Shown: piece by piece, positions 1 to 8,666 of the stretch | Position numbering within the stretch: position 1 is the stretch's first letter | Layout: every line of letters begins with the position of its first letter | The notes under the pieces: model-generated | Databases searched by the model: none | What the model saw: the letters and a program-made list of their open reading frames with translations, nothing else | What the model was told of the DNA's origin: nothing | Assembly: GCA_050696075.1 (NCBI GenBank) | Contig: JBOGUF010000175.1 | Coordinates: 1 to 63,460, forward strand | DNA length: 63,460 nt | Direction of reading: 5' to 3' | DNA from: JBOGUF01 sp050696075 | GTDB taxonomy: Bacteria; Chloroflexota; Chloroflexia; Thermomicrobiales; UBA6265 | Made by a program: the position numbers and the translations under genes

Positions 1-49
1 CCCATCGACTGAAGGTCGATAACCGTTTGACGGGCCGCTGACGCGGCAT

Positions 50-66
50 GTCGCGCTTCGCGCGAC
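50..66 (-). terminator. Hairpin downstream of the LLM oxidoreductase gene
   Basis: GTCGCGC and GCGCGAC flank a TTC loop, just past the stop of the minus-strand gene ending at 87. There is no clear U-tract, so termination is only a suggestion; it could equally be a dispersed palindrome. The rest of 1-86 holds nothing else recognisable. Confidence 0.3.
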
Positions 67-86
67 GGGCGCGGCAAGCAGCGCCC

Positions 87-965
87 CTACATGGCGACCT
101 CTTCGCGGAGGGCCGGGATGATGTCGCGGGCGACGCGCTCGGCGGTGCGTTGGCCTTGGGCGCTGAGGGGGTAGTCGAAGAGGAGTTGGCTGGCGCCGGC
201 GGCGCGGTAGGCGCGGACGGTGTCGGCGAAGCCGCCGGCGTCCTCCAAGCGGTCGGCGCCGAGGGAGACGGAGACGGCGATCTCGTCCGGGTCGCGTCCG
301 TTCTCCTGGCAGTGGCGGCGGATCTCCTCGCCGCGAGTACGGACTTCCTCCGGCGTGCCGTGGGAGTCCCAGATGTCGGCGTGCTTGGCAATCAGACGCA
401 GCATTTTTGGCTGCTTACCGCCGACCAGGATCGGCAGGGGTTCCTGGACCGGCTTCGGGGCAAAGGGGGCGTCGTGGAGCTGGTAGAAGCGGCCGTCGAC
501 GGTGGTGCGCTGTTGAGTGAAGAGTGAATGGATCACCGTCAGCGCTTCGTCGAGCATCGCCACGCGGTCGCCGGCCGAGGGGAAGGGGAGCGAATAGGCG
601 CGGTGCTCGCGTTCGTTCCAGCCGGTGCCGATACCGAGGACGGCGCGGCCGGCGCTGACGTGGTCGACGGTGACGATCTCCTTGGCGAGCACGGCCGGAT
701 GGCGGTGGGTGTTGCCATTGACGAGGACGCCGATCCGCACCCTGGTCGTCGTCAGCGCCAGGGCGGTCAGCAGCGTCGAGGCTTCGAGGCAGGGGCCGTC
801 CGGATCGCCGTAGAGGGTGAAGAAGTGGTCGAAGAGGTAGATCGCGTCGAACCCGAGGGCTTCGGCGGTGTGCCACTGCTCAACCAGTTGCGAAACGGTG
901 AGCTGATGCTGGCCGGTGACGATACCGAAGGTGAGCGGGTGTTGTGGCTGGTTGTCGTTCGTCAT
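87..965 (-). CDS. LLM-class (luciferase-like) flavin/F420-dependent oxidoreductase
   Basis: Predicted soluble TIM-barrel oxidoreductase of the bacterial luciferase-like superfamily, 292 residues, a normal length. The family uses FMN or F420; the substrate cannot be told. Visible hallmarks are GIGTGWNE at residues 111-118 and the C-terminal barrel segment VGGKQPKMLRLIAKHADIWD at 181-200, both typical of F420-type members. The frame is open further upstream, to 1088, but the start at 965 has a GGAGG-like site and avoids a low-complexity leader made of a tandem repeat. The gene stands alone; a second LLM gene lies at 46563-47852. Cofactor choice is inference. Confidence 0.85.
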   Translation of the reverse strand: MTNDNQPQHPLTFGIVTGQHQLTVSQLVEQWHTAEALGFDAIYLFDHFFTLYGDPDGPCLEASTLLTALALTTTRVRIGVLVNGNTHRHPAVLAKEIVTVDHVSAGRAVLGIGTGWNEREHRAYSLPFPSAGDRVAMLDEALTVIHSLFTQQRTTVDGRFYQLHDAPFAPKPVQEPLPILVGGKQPKMLRLIAKHADIWDSHGTPEEVRTRGEEIRRHCQENGRDPDEIAVSVSLGADRLEDAGGFADTVRAYRAAGASQLLFDYPLSAQGQRTAERVARDIIPALREEVAM

Positions 966-1026
966 GCGCGGGTGATTGCCTCCATTTGCGGTCGGGCGGT
1001 ACATACCGGAGGCGAGTGTAGCAAAC

Positions 1027-1054
1027 GAGTACCGAGTACCGAGTGCCGAGTACC
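1027..1054. repeat. Heptamer tandem repeat GAGTACC x4
   Basis: Four head-to-tail 7-bp units; the third is GAGTGCC. It lies in the intergenic leader between the LLM gene and the next plus-strand gene. Four other 7-bp arrays with different unit sequences occur in the window (2832, 41836, 43766, 46839). Confidence 0.7.
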
Positions 1055-1098
1055 GTGTGCTGGCGGTAGATTTGCGTAGCTTGCCCACCCCCGTCTAC

Positions 1099-1138
1099 GT
1101 GGGCAAGGTGGGCAAGGTGGGCAACGTGGGCAAAGTGG
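1099..1138. repeat. 9-bp tandem repeat GTGGGCAAG, about four units
   Basis: Units GTGGGCAAG, GTGGGCAAG, GTGGGCAAC, GTGGGCAAA and a partial GTGG follow one another without spacers. The array is intergenic and is not a CRISPR, because it has no unique spacers. Confidence 0.6.
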
Positions 1139-1269
1139 CATCGTGCGCCCGGTTTTGATGACCTGGGAGGTAATCGCCAACGTGATCCGGCCGGGCTATC
1201 GTGAGGTCAGGAAGACCGCGAACTGACCGGACGACCGGGCGGCGACGCGGATGCGGAAGGAGGCCACGC

Positions 1270-1614
1270 ATGGACGTCTTCACCCTGTTCGATGCCGATG
1301 CGCCGTGGTTGCAAATGGCGGGCGTCGTGGTCGCGCTGGTCGGCCTGGCGCTCTTCTGGCGCGGGCTGATCGGGGGACCGCACGGGGAACGCGGTTTGCT
1401 GCGGCCGCACGCCGGCGCATTGGGGCGGGCCGAGGGCTGGCGGCTGACCGTCCTCGGGCTGGCAATTGCCGGTCTTGGCGCGGCCGGGGTCTGGGAGGCG
1501 CGGTGGCTCCTCTTTCTCTCGGTGGGAATCGGCTTCGTCGAGGTCCTTGAGGCGACGATGGTCATCGCCGCCTGGAAGGCCGGCGCCGGGCGCACGGCGA
1601 CGCGGCGGGCGTAA
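1270..1614 (+). CDS. Small three-helix membrane protein, function unknown
   Basis: This 114-residue protein has three hydrophobic stretches, about residues 15-33, 58-74 and 78-101, so it should sit in the cytoplasmic membrane. I recognise no family. The ATG at 1270 is chosen over upstream in-frame codons because AAGGAGG precedes it at good spacing. It stands alone between the LLM gene and a convergent DprA-like gene; a palindromic repeat begins right after its stop. The GC-rich coding pattern and clear ribosome site support a real gene. Confidence 0.6.
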   Translation: MDVFTLFDADAPWLQMAGVVVALVGLALFWRGLIGGPHGERGLLRPHAGALGRAEGWRLTVLGLAIAGLGAAGVWEARWLLFLSVGIGFVEVLEATMVIAAWKAGAGRTATRRA

Positions 1615-1769
1615 GTCATTCCGATCGCGGAGGACCTCGGGTTGAAACCCAAGGCTAAACCTACGAAGCCCTTCCAGGGCTATGAACGAGGCATCGACAC
1701 ACGGGTCGCGCACGTACCAGATCGACCACGAACGAGAACGGGACGATTCCTCACGTCGTTCGGAATGAC
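1615..1769. repeat. Dispersed repeat with GTCATTCCG/CGGAATGAC ends
   Basis: A 155-bp stretch begins GTCATTCCG and ends with the inverted copy CGGAATGAC at 1761-1769. A shorter relative at 15828-15902 shares the ends, the adjoining GATCGCGG and an internal CGGGACGATTCC. It looks like a non-coding MITE- or REP-like element lying just after a stop codon and overlapping the 3' end of the DprA-like gene. Confidence 0.55.
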
Positions 1770-2575
1770 GGGGAGGTCGCCTCGATCGGCGTCGCGCCAA
1801 GCGCAAGCAGATTGGCGTTGTGCGGGTCGTCGAAACTGAGAACGGGTTTGCCTTGGGCGACGAGGGCACGAGCGAACTGTTCGGTCTGACCGCCGGGGGC
1901 GGCGTGGGCGATGAAGACGCGGGCGGCAAGGGAGGCGGCGAAGGCGTTGCGGGCGGCGGCGAGGTCGCGGGTGGGGCGGCGGTGTTTGGCGTCGAACGAG
2001 GAGAGGACGAGGAGGCGACCCTCCGCCAGCGGCGCTTTCCAGGCGGGCGGGACGCGCATCTGCTGGATGCCGCGGGCGGGGCAGAGGACGACCGGTTGGC
2101 GGCCGCGCAGGAGGAGGTCGAGGCACTCGCGCTCCATCGGGGTGTGGAAGCCGGAGATGACCCCGACGCCGGCGTCGCGCAGGGCGCGGGCCAGGTCGTA
2201 GGTCTGGATGATGAGGCGGCCGGGGCACTTCGTGGAACAGAAGAGGGCAAGGAGGGGATGGTCGAGGATGATCAGGTTGCCGAGGTGGGCGGTGTGGGGC
2301 GGGAGGCGGAAGGCGGAAGACGGCGGGGCGGCGGCGAGGTTGAGGGTGTCCGGGGATTCAATCGCGGCATCGCGGTCATCGACCCCGCCCGGCATTGAAA
2401 TACCGGGCTCAGTGACGGAAGTCGGATGAATCCGACTGACATCGGACCGGGTGCGTTGGTCATGAGGGTGAGGGCTGTCAGAGCCGGGGGCAGCCGGGGA
2501 TGTGATGTCGGGATTGTGCCCGGCAAGGTCGGAGAGGGTCATCTGTCCAGGTAGGGGAGTGGTGTGTTTTGGCAT
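1751..2575 (-). CDS. DprA/SMF-like Rossmann-fold protein
   Basis: The C-terminal 170 residues of this 274-residue protein resemble the DprA/SMF (SLOG-type) Rossmann domain, which in DprA loads RecA onto incoming single-stranded DNA. The segment GVISGFHTPMERECLDLLLR at 137-156 sits where DprA has its GxxSGxARGID loop, followed by a PVVLCPARG strand and a conserved FIAHAAPGG turn near 222-229. Residues 1-90 are low-complexity and Pro/Ser-rich, unlike normal DprA N-termini, and the winged-helix C-terminus is absent. The start is the ATG giving MPKHTTPL. This is a lone divergent family member; a competence role is not shown. Confidence 0.6.
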   Translation of the reverse strand: MPKHTTPLPGQMTLSDLAGHNPDITSPAAPGSDSPHPHDQRTRSDVSRIHPTSVTEPGISMPGGVDDRDAAIESPDTLNLAAAPPSSAFRLPPHTAHLGNLIILDHPLLALFCSTKCPGRLIIQTYDLARALRDAGVGVISGFHTPMERECLDLLLRGRQPVVLCPARGIQQMRVPPAWKAPLAEGRLLVLSSFDAKHRRPTRDLAAARNAFAASLAARVFIAHAAPGGQTEQFARALVAQGKPVLSFDDPHNANLLALGATPIEATSPSFRTT

Positions 2576-2638
2576 GGTTGAGTCGTGAGACGCCCTCCGC
2601 GCAAGTATCGGCGCGCCATTAGGCCGTGTCTGCAAACC

Positions 2639-2808
2639 GTCATGCTGAGTAGTCTGTCACGACCGAAGCGTCCGGTTCCGTCGTCATGCTGAGGGATCGA
2701 AGCATCCCCGCGCGAAGCGCATCGCGATCACGACGAGATGGCTTCGCCGGGGGATGCTTCCCTCCGGTCAGCATGACGGATGAGCCGTGACAGACTACTC
2801 AGCATGAC
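2639..2808. repeat. Nested palindromic repeat, GTCATGCTGAG family
   Basis: The outer 22-bp arms at 2639-2660 and 2787-2808 are perfect inverted repeats containing GTCATGCTGAG and CTCAGCATGAC. Nested inside (2683-2777) is a second element with the same type of ends. Related copies lie at 38097-38127 and 54778-54898. This fills most of the gap between the DprA-like gene and the DUF2283 gene; no gene is seen in it. Confidence 0.7.
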
Positions 2809-2831
2809 GGAGTTGCTCAAACACACCCAAG

Positions 2832-2852
2832 CCACTAGCCACTAGCCACGAG
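2832..2852. repeat. Heptamer repeat CCACTAG x3
   Basis: Two CCACTAG units and one CCACGAG abut the stop codon of the DUF2283 gene. The unit sequence differs from the other 7-bp arrays of the window but the period is the same. Confidence 0.6.
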
Positions 2853-3077
2853 TTACCTGGATTTGGCGACGGCGGCGACCGGCTCGGCGATTTCGAAGGT
2901 CATGCGGTCCGGTTCGTGGACGACTTTGGATGCCTGGAGGATCTCGAAGCGCAGGATGCTCCCGTCCTCGGCGAGGTCGGCGATGATGTCCGGATTGATT
3001 TCGTCGCTTTCGCTGATGGGGTCGTAGCGAAGGGTGATCGTCAGCGAGTCGGTTTCGCGGTCGTAGGAGACTTTCAT
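2853..3077 (-). CDS. DUF2283 family protein
   Basis: The 74-residue protein has the compact DUF2283 pattern: an N-terminal MKVSYDRETDSLTI strand pair, an acidic centre and a GSILRFEILQASK strand. The family is small, cytosolic and of unknown biochemistry. Its ATG overlaps the upstream gene stop by 4 bp (ATGA), so the two are translationally coupled. DUF2283 genes often sit beside DUF4258 genes in arrangements resembling toxin-antitoxin pairs, with DUF2283 as likely antitoxin; that role is inferred from context only. Confidence 0.75.
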   Translation of the reverse strand: MKVSYDRETDSLTITLRYDPISESDEINPDIIADLAEDGSILRFEILQASKVVHEPDRMTFEIAEPVAAVAKSR

Positions 3078-3364
3078 GGAGTCCGACCTCTCAGATACCG
3101 GTTCATGCGCGATGCCTTGACGACGGTGACGATGACGCGCTCGGTCGCCGTATCCTCGACGACGACCCGCACGAGCATCTCCTTCGCCTCGTGCGCGTCA
3201 TGATAGCGCCGCATGAAGATGGTGCGCGGCGGCCTACCTGGCACGACGAACTCGGGTTGGTCAATCGTCAGTTCCACCTCACGCGGGTCAATGGTGCGCT
3301 CGCTGAGATTCTCGAGCGTGTGCGGCGTCCACCGGATGGGCCTCAACGTGCCATTATCTAGCAT
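3074..3364 (-). CDS. DUF4258 family protein, putative toxin-like partner
   Basis: This 96-residue protein fits DUF4258: an N-terminal IRWTPHTLENLSER segment (the wsxHaxxrmxeR pattern), a middle REVELTIDQPE helix and a C-terminal VRVVVEDTATERVIVTVVKA strand pair. DUF4258 proteins have a RelE/BrnT-like flavour but their activity is not established. It is the first gene of a two-gene unit with the downstream DUF2283 gene (4-bp overlap). No promoter is obvious in the gap up to 3409. Confidence 0.7.
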   Translation of the reverse strand: MLDNGTLRPIRWTPHTLENLSERTIDPREVELTIDQPEFVVPGRPPRTIFMRRYHDAHEAKEMLVRVVVEDTATERVIVTVVKASRMNRYLRGRTP

Positions 3365-3409
3365 ACGCCAGAGTCCGCGGCGCCGGCACGGTAGATTCGA
3401 GGATCATGT

Positions 3410-3530
3410 TCACGCACCCTCCGCCACCGTCTCCGCCGCCCGCCCCATGCGGTACTTGACGTCGTAGTTGATGATGAAGTCGAGTTCCTCGTCGGTGAAG
3501 CCGTAGTGCCTGGCCAGGACGCGGTCGAGG
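3410..3530 (-). pseudogene. Remnant: duplicated 3' end of an Eco57I-type methylase gene
   Basis: On the minus strand this stretch encodes a tail nearly identical to the last 39 residues of the methylase at 5280-8624, including HYGFTDEELDFIINYDVKYR, and ends at the matching stop. The copies agree exactly over about 55 bp in the middle and diverge outward. It lies in the same orientation as the true methylase end, and the AlbA_2 gene sits between the two copies. It is either the scar of a second methylase gene or a target duplication from insertion of the AlbA_2 gene. Confidence 0.75.
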
Positions 3531-3553
3531 GATGTCCGTACGCTATGCCGATT

Positions 3554-3597
3554 CTATAAGGAATATTCCTTATAGAGCGTCTTTAGATTCCTTATAG
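3554..3597. promoter_or_regulatory. 22-bp perfect palindrome plus a third half-site
   Basis: CTATAAGGAAT and ATTCCTTATAG form an uninterrupted perfect palindrome at 3554-3575; a third half-site ATTCCTTATAG follows at 3587-3597 after 11 bp. The AT-rich island stands out in GC-rich surroundings and begins just past the AlbA_2 stop. It could be an operator, a recombination site or a transcription end; nothing here decides. Confidence 0.6.
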
Positions 3598-3600
3598 CCG

Positions 3601-5283
3601 TCATGCAGGCAGACGATAACGCGTCCGGCGCCCCTTGCCTTCCCGCACCAGCGAACCTTCCCGATACATCCTACCCAACAGATAGGAGGCTTGTTCAAAG
3701 TTGATGTCCAAGAGTTGCCGGCATTCAGCGTTGGTGATGGCGTTGTGCTCATGGAGATAGGCGAGGACACGCTGAGCGGCGGCATCCGGCGGCGAGGAAG
3801 TAGGCAGTTCAGCGGCCACCGCCAAGGTATAGTAGGTCCAGCGTCCCGCATTGTGTTGCGCGATCAGGCCAAGTTGCGCGAGGGCACGCAGATCACGCGT
3901 AGCGGCGGCGATGTCCACCCAGCTCAACCGGCGGTAGTCGCTGTTCGTCAACCGGTCGTTGTGACGAAGGTAGCCGAGGGCGACGCGCTGATGATCGCTC
4001 AGAGGCAGACCGGCAAACTGGTTGAGCCAAGCGATGGTGTCCGGCCCCATGAGCGTATGGTTGCGGAAGGTGACGCAAAAGGAGGTGCCGGCGTCCTCGA
4101 AGCGTGGCGGTTCGAGATTCGCCTGGCGCATCGCGCGGATCATCGCCCGGATACCGCTGCCCCGATTCTCGACCAGCCCGAGGTCTTCCATGAGGCGGAT
4201 GAGGCGCGCGTTGCGCGTCGATTGCTCCTGCTCGATGGTCTCGACCGTCACGCCGCCGAAGAGACCGCCCGGACTCTGGATTTCCAACCGATCGGCGAAG
4301 AGGCGAATCTGGATGTAGCTGCCGCGCAGGTAGGGGTTGTAGTCGCGGTGCGCCACGGCGTTGACGACGGCCTCGCGGATCGCGACTTCCGGATACTCCG
4401 GGATATCGCGACGAACGAGCCCATCGATTAGGCTGCTCCTACGGATGCTGGACAGGACGTGGTCCACGGCCTTCTTGATCATCTCATCGATGGGGCCTTC
4501 GAACCGGCGGTTATCGAGGAACCGCTCGCCGCGCGGAGTTAGCTCGAACTCGTCGACACCAAAGTACTGGACGAAGGTGATCATCAGTTGCGGCGCGTGG
4601 GCCTGAGGGTATCGGCCGAAGACAAGGAGACCGGCAAGGGTAGGCCGATAGACACCGTCGATCTGGCGCACAATGCCGAGTTGCGCCAGTCGCTGATCGA
4701 AGGGGAGATCGATGGCGGCGGCCTGGGGACGGGCAGCGCCCAAGCGGCCGAGGTAGGCGTCGAGCTTGGCACGGTCAAGGTCGTCGAGTGAAGCATCCGC
4801 GATCGGTTCGGCGTCGAACGTCGGCTGCGTGCGGCCACCGAGGTAGCTCTGCACCTCGTACTCAGTCATGCGGCGGTTTGACGGACCGACGCGCACGAAC
4901 GCCCTATTCGGCAGACCAGACGGCTGGTAAAAGCACGGCTTCTGGGCAGATGGGACCGCGTCGATCTCCACGGCAACGACCACCATGCCATCGATCTCGG
5001 CGACGCTGAACTCCGGTCGCAACGGTGGCTCGAAGTGATTGGCGAGGTCGGCAATCTCCCGCTGCAACTGTCCGGCATCGGCAACGCCGACGACGGCGTA
5101 CCCGGCGTTCTCGTCAACACCAAGGAGCAGCACGCCGCCGCCCGCGTTGGCAAAGGCGGACATGGTTTCGCGCACGGGCCGGACCGGCAACCCACCCGCG
5201 GCGGACTTGACCTCGACGGTCGCCAGCTCGCCATGCAGCCGACGCGTCTCCTCGATCAGCGCCCGCACCTCGTCCGTCGTCAC
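3601..5283 (-). CDS. AlbA_2 (Schlafen-type) DNA-binding and ATPase-domain protein
   Basis: This 560-residue protein has an AlbA_2/Schlafen-AlbA domain (about 10-145; V-E-V-K at 23-26 and AFANAGGGVLLLGV at 43-56), a GHKL-type HATPase segment (REAVVNAVAHRDY 303-315, RGSGIRAM 374-381) and a winged-helix-rich C-terminus from about 425. Proteins of this build are often annotated RecG-like or as transcription regulators and recur in defence islands. Its ATG overlaps the methylase stop by 4 bp, so it is the third gene of the helicase-methylase operon. Remnants of the methylase tail flank it, suggesting it joined the operon by recombination. Its biochemical role here is unknown. Confidence 0.8.
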   Translation of the reverse strand: MTTDEVRALIEETRRLHGELATVEVKSAAGGLPVRPVRETMSAFANAGGGVLLLGVDENAGYAVVGVADAGQLQREIADLANHFEPPLRPEFSVAEIDGMVVVAVEIDAVPSAQKPCFYQPSGLPNRAFVRVGPSNRRMTEYEVQSYLGGRTQPTFDAEPIADASLDDLDRAKLDAYLGRLGAARPQAAAIDLPFDQRLAQLGIVRQIDGVYRPTLAGLLVFGRYPQAHAPQLMITFVQYFGVDEFELTPRGERFLDNRRFEGPIDEMIKKAVDHVLSSIRRSSLIDGLVRRDIPEYPEVAIREAVVNAVAHRDYNPYLRGSYIQIRLFADRLEIQSPGGLFGGVTVETIEQEQSTRNARLIRLMEDLGLVENRGSGIRAMIRAMRQANLEPPRFEDAGTSFCVTFRNHTLMGPDTIAWLNQFAGLPLSDHQRVALGYLRHNDRLTNSDYRRLSWVDIAAATRDLRALAQLGLIAQHNAGRWTYYTLAVAAELPTSSPPDAAAQRVLAYLHEHNAITNAECRQLLDINFEQASYLLGRMYREGSLVREGKGRRTRYRLPA

Positions 5284-8200
5284 GCGCCCTCCGCTTCCGC
5301 CTCCGCGTCGCGCCCCATGCGGTACTTGACGTCGTAGTTGATGATGAAGTCGAGTTCCTCGTCGGTCAAGCCGTAGTGCTTGGCGAGGACGCGGTCGATT
5401 TCGTCGATGATGGATTTGGAAAGGCGGGGATAGAACTCATCATATTCGACGATCCCCGTTGCCTTGTACGGAATGCGCCGACGAACCGAGTTTGCCATAA
5501 GATTCTCCATTAGTCTTCGAGTGATTGAACTTAGTTCCTGCCCATGATTCTGCGCGAGTCCGGGAACAGAACAAGGGAAATCAAGGATGAGATCGCGCCC
5601 GCAGTGATAAACATCAGAAAAGGTGACGAACCAACTGTAGAAGAGGCTACTGTTGAGGACAGCGCTGAGCGTATCGCGCTGACACGGCGTCCGAACGGGG
5701 AATACCTTGTAGTCCTCGGATTTCTTCTGGCCGTCACGCTCGCTTGCAAAATAGGGCACGAAGTCAAGAGCCTTAACAAAGTGCGCGATGATGCGGTGAG
5801 CATAGACCTCACAGGGCAAATTGCCAGCTATGTCCTTTGCTAAGCACTCATCGAGCAAGCAAAGTTTCCGAAGAATAGCAGCGTGGGTGCCAGAAGCTAT
5901 TTTAGGTAGTAGGCCAAGACGCAAAAACCTGGGGGCAACTTTGGTATAGCTAATCATGGGGAATAGCCATGCCCTGCCATCGGGCAGCCACCGTTGAAAG
6001 TGAGTACTGAACAGATCAGATGACCCTTTACCCTTGCCCTGAAGAAGAATCGAGAGTCGAAATTTCACTCCTTCAAACAGGACCGACGGATGAGCGTCTC
6101 CCGAATAATGGCTTACACAGGTAGACAGGTTTTGCGAGTTCCAAAGCCTCCTGAGCGGTGCCATTCTCTCTGTGGCAACGCAGCTCAGGGGCACGATCAT
6201 TCCAAAGCGTCCTGTCCGATTCATGAGTTGATAGGAACGCTCGCAAACAGTCGCATAGATATTCCCGCACGCACGAGTTGCATACTGTCCATTCAGAACC
6301 CTGTAGTCCCTGATCTTCGCCCATTCCACGTAGGGCGGATTCCCAAGGACGACGTCAAATCCTCCTCCGCGCATGATCCCGTAGAACTCAACAAACCAAT
6401 GGAACGGCTGGTGGCTTTCTCGCCATTGGTCGAACCCTAACGACGCCTGGCCGGATCGGACCGCTATGCCGTAGTCGGCAGCAAGATAGCCATCCAGTTC
6501 ATCACGAAGAGATTTGAGACGGCCACGGAGATCATGCTTGGCCTCGAGGAATGAAGCAGCCTCCATACCTTGCTCGGTCTGCATCCGGTGGAACATCTGG
6601 AACGCGCGGTCGGCAATCTCAGCCGCTTCCTGGATTCTTGTGAGCGCCGAACGCTCCTCGTCAAGCACCTCAAGCATGCGAAGTCGGCCGTCGTCTGTCT
6701 GCTTGATCGCCCGTTCGACTTCGTCAAGCTTTGCGAACCCGACGAGCGTATTCCCCGCCCGGATGTTGAAGTCGATGTCGGGTAGGGGTTCGATGGGTTG
6801 GCCGGGTTGCAATTGGGAGACGAGTTTGAGGAAGAGGCGGAGCTTACAGATTTCGACGGCTTCTTCCATGATGTCGACGCCGTAAAGGTTGTTGAGGATG
6901 ATCGATTTGAGGATGAAGTAGGTGCGGTTGGGGTGCTTCTCGACCTGGGCGAGGATCTCGCGGAAGTCGCGGTACCTGGCCTGGGAGGGCAGTTCGCCGG
7001 AGCTGGGGTCGGGCTCGTCGATGAAGGCTTGCATGCGGTCGAGGCAGGCTTCGTAGAGCGGTTCGAGGATGGTCAAGGCGGCGAAGAGGAAGGCGCCGGA
7101 GCCGCAGGTGGGGTCGAGGACGGTGACGGTAGAGATGGCGTCGTAGAGGGCAGCCAGCAGGTCGCGGCCCTCGCAACTGTCGATCACGTCCTCGGCGAAC
7201 TGGACGATATTCAGGTTGAGGGTGATCAGGTCGTTGACGTCGGTGACCTCGCCGTCGACCAGCTTGGTCCAGACTTCCTCGTAGCGCTGGCGGCGGGCGA
7301 CGTATTCGCGCCAGGTCTCGGTGGGCAGGGCGTAGTCGGGGTCGGCGGGGCGGTTCCAGCCGCCGCGTTGGGCGACGTCGTCCAGGCCGGCGGCGATGGC
7401 GGGCGGGATGGTCAGATCGACGCCCTTCTTGACCGCGTCGTAGAGGTAGCGGTCGGGGTTGTCTTGCAGCAGCCGCCAGACGTAGCCGTCGGGGCGGAAG
7501 GCGACGGCGCTCCCCGCCTTCGCCTTGTCGAGGATAAAGGGAACGATGGTGTTCTTGGCGATGTAGCCGGTGATGTCTTCTTTGGTGTAGTAGGCCCCCA
7601 TCTGCTTCTGGTTGACGTACTTCTCGAAGATGTAGCCGAGGACGTCCGGATTGATTTCGGTGTCGTCGCGCAGCGGGCGATCGTCGAGGTGCCAGGTGTA
7701 GGCGTCGAAGAAGGCGAAGAGGTTGTCGAATGCCTCGTCGGGGATTTCGATACTCCGGTAGCGCTGCTCCAACTCGTGGACGTCGAAGAGACCGCCGTTG
7801 AGGTAGGGGACGCGGCCGATGAGGCGTTCCAGATCGGGGTCGCGGTCGGCGTCGGGCGTATTGAGGCCGTGGAACAGGCGGCGCAGGAACGCCCGGTAGA
7901 AGGTGTGGAATTGGTCGTCGCCGCGTTCCTGGCGGACGCGGGCCAGGCGGTTCGTCAGGTACTTGGTGTCGCCGCCGTCGAGAAAACCCTGCTTCTGGAT
8001 GAAGTAGACGAACATGAGGCGGTTGAGCATGACCGAGGCGTACCACTTCTGGTCCTCGACGTGGCCCGTGATGCCTTCGATGAAGTCGAGGAAGCGGCCA
8101 AGTTCCTTCTGGAAGCGGTCGTAGAATTTCTTGGTGACGCGGTCGCGGTCGAGTTCTTTTTGCAGCCGTTCGGTGACGGCGGTGATGGTCAGCTCTTCCT

Positions 8201-8624
8201 CTTCGTTGAGGGTAAACCGGATCCCTTCGAGTTTTTGCAGGAGCGGCGTGCCCGATTGGCTGGTCAGATAGGTGTGTTCCCGGCAGGTGGCGGGTTTGCC
8301 CGATTCCCGCTTGACCCACTGCCAGACCTGGGTCGCCCGCTCCTCGTCAACGAAGATGATGAGGTGCTCGAAGGCGTGCTTGGTCAGCTCACGCTCGATC
8401 TTGCGGCGCAGGGGGTAGAGCGGGATCTGGCCGTCGGGGCCGGGAGAGCATTCGAAGATTTGGACGCCGCGTTTTTGGGCAATGGGCGCGAGGATGAAGG
8501 TTTGGTCGTCGCGTTCGATGACGTGGGGCGGGTTGTTGAAGTTATCCCAGCCGAGATCGTTGAAGAGTTCCTTGAACTGTACGTGTTGGAGGAGGTGGCG
8601 GCGGTGGGTCGTGTCGAGTGTCAT
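5280..8624 (-). CDS. Eco57I-type N6-adenine DNA methyltransferase, large defence-type
   Basis: A 1114-residue protein with a gamma-class amino-methyltransferase core: MGAYYTKEDI (342-351, motif X), DPTCGSGAFLF (504-514, SAM-binding motif I) and GNPPYVEW (761-768, catalytic motif IV). The large N-terminus and C-terminal target-recognition-like region resemble Type IIG, BREX PglX and DISARM DrmMI methylases; I see no PD-(D/E)xK nuclease motif. It should methylate adenine in host DNA, marking self. The start has GGAG upstream and lies 62 bp after the helicase stop, separated by a 20-bp palindrome. Bases 5400-6500 are less GC-rich, as is common for recognition domains. Confidence 0.85.
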   Translation of the reverse strand: MTLDTTHRRHLLQHVQFKELFNDLGWDNFNNPPHVIERDDQTFILAPIAQKRGVQIFECSPGPDGQIPLYPLRRKIERELTKHAFEHLIIFVDEERATQVWQWVKRESGKPATCREHTYLTSQSGTPLLQKLEGIRFTLNEEEELTITAVTERLQKELDRDRVTKKFYDRFQKELGRFLDFIEGITGHVEDQKWYASVMLNRLMFVYFIQKQGFLDGGDTKYLTNRLARVRQERGDDQFHTFYRAFLRRLFHGLNTPDADRDPDLERLIGRVPYLNGGLFDVHELEQRYRSIEIPDEAFDNLFAFFDAYTWHLDDRPLRDDTEINPDVLGYIFEKYVNQKQMGAYYTKEDITGYIAKNTIVPFILDKAKAGSAVAFRPDGYVWRLLQDNPDRYLYDAVKKGVDLTIPPAIAAGLDDVAQRGGWNRPADPDYALPTETWREYVARRQRYEEVWTKLVDGEVTDVNDLITLNLNIVQFAEDVIDSCEGRDLLAALYDAISTVTVLDPTCGSGAFLFAALTILEPLYEACLDRMQAFIDEPDPSSGELPSQARYRDFREILAQVEKHPNRTYFILKSIILNNLYGVDIMEEAVEICKLRLFLKLVSQLQPGQPIEPLPDIDFNIRAGNTLVGFAKLDEVERAIKQTDDGRLRMLEVLDEERSALTRIQEAAEIADRAFQMFHRMQTEQGMEAASFLEAKHDLRGRLKSLRDELDGYLAADYGIAVRSGQASLGFDQWRESHQPFHWFVEFYGIMRGGGFDVVLGNPPYVEWAKIRDYRVLNGQYATRACGNIYATVCERSYQLMNRTGRFGMIVPLSCVATERMAPLRRLWNSQNLSTCVSHYSGDAHPSVLFEGVKFRLSILLQGKGKGSSDLFSTHFQRWLPDGRAWLFPMISYTKVAPRFLRLGLLPKIASGTHAAILRKLCLLDECLAKDIAGNLPCEVYAHRIIAHFVKALDFVPYFASERDGQKKSEDYKVFPVRTPCQRDTLSAVLNSSLFYSWFVTFSDVYHCGRDLILDFPCSVPGLAQNHGQELSSITRRLMENLMANSVRRRIPYKATGIVEYDEFYPRLSKSIIDEIDRVLAKHYGLTDEELDFIINYDVKYRMGRDAEAEAEGA

Positions 8625-8666
8625 TGGTGAATAACTCCGGATTGGAGGCGGGCTGTCATCGAACGC

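Noticed and set aside
1027..1138. Possible CRISPR array
   Set aside because: The tandem units follow each other without spacers and are only 7 or 9 bp long.
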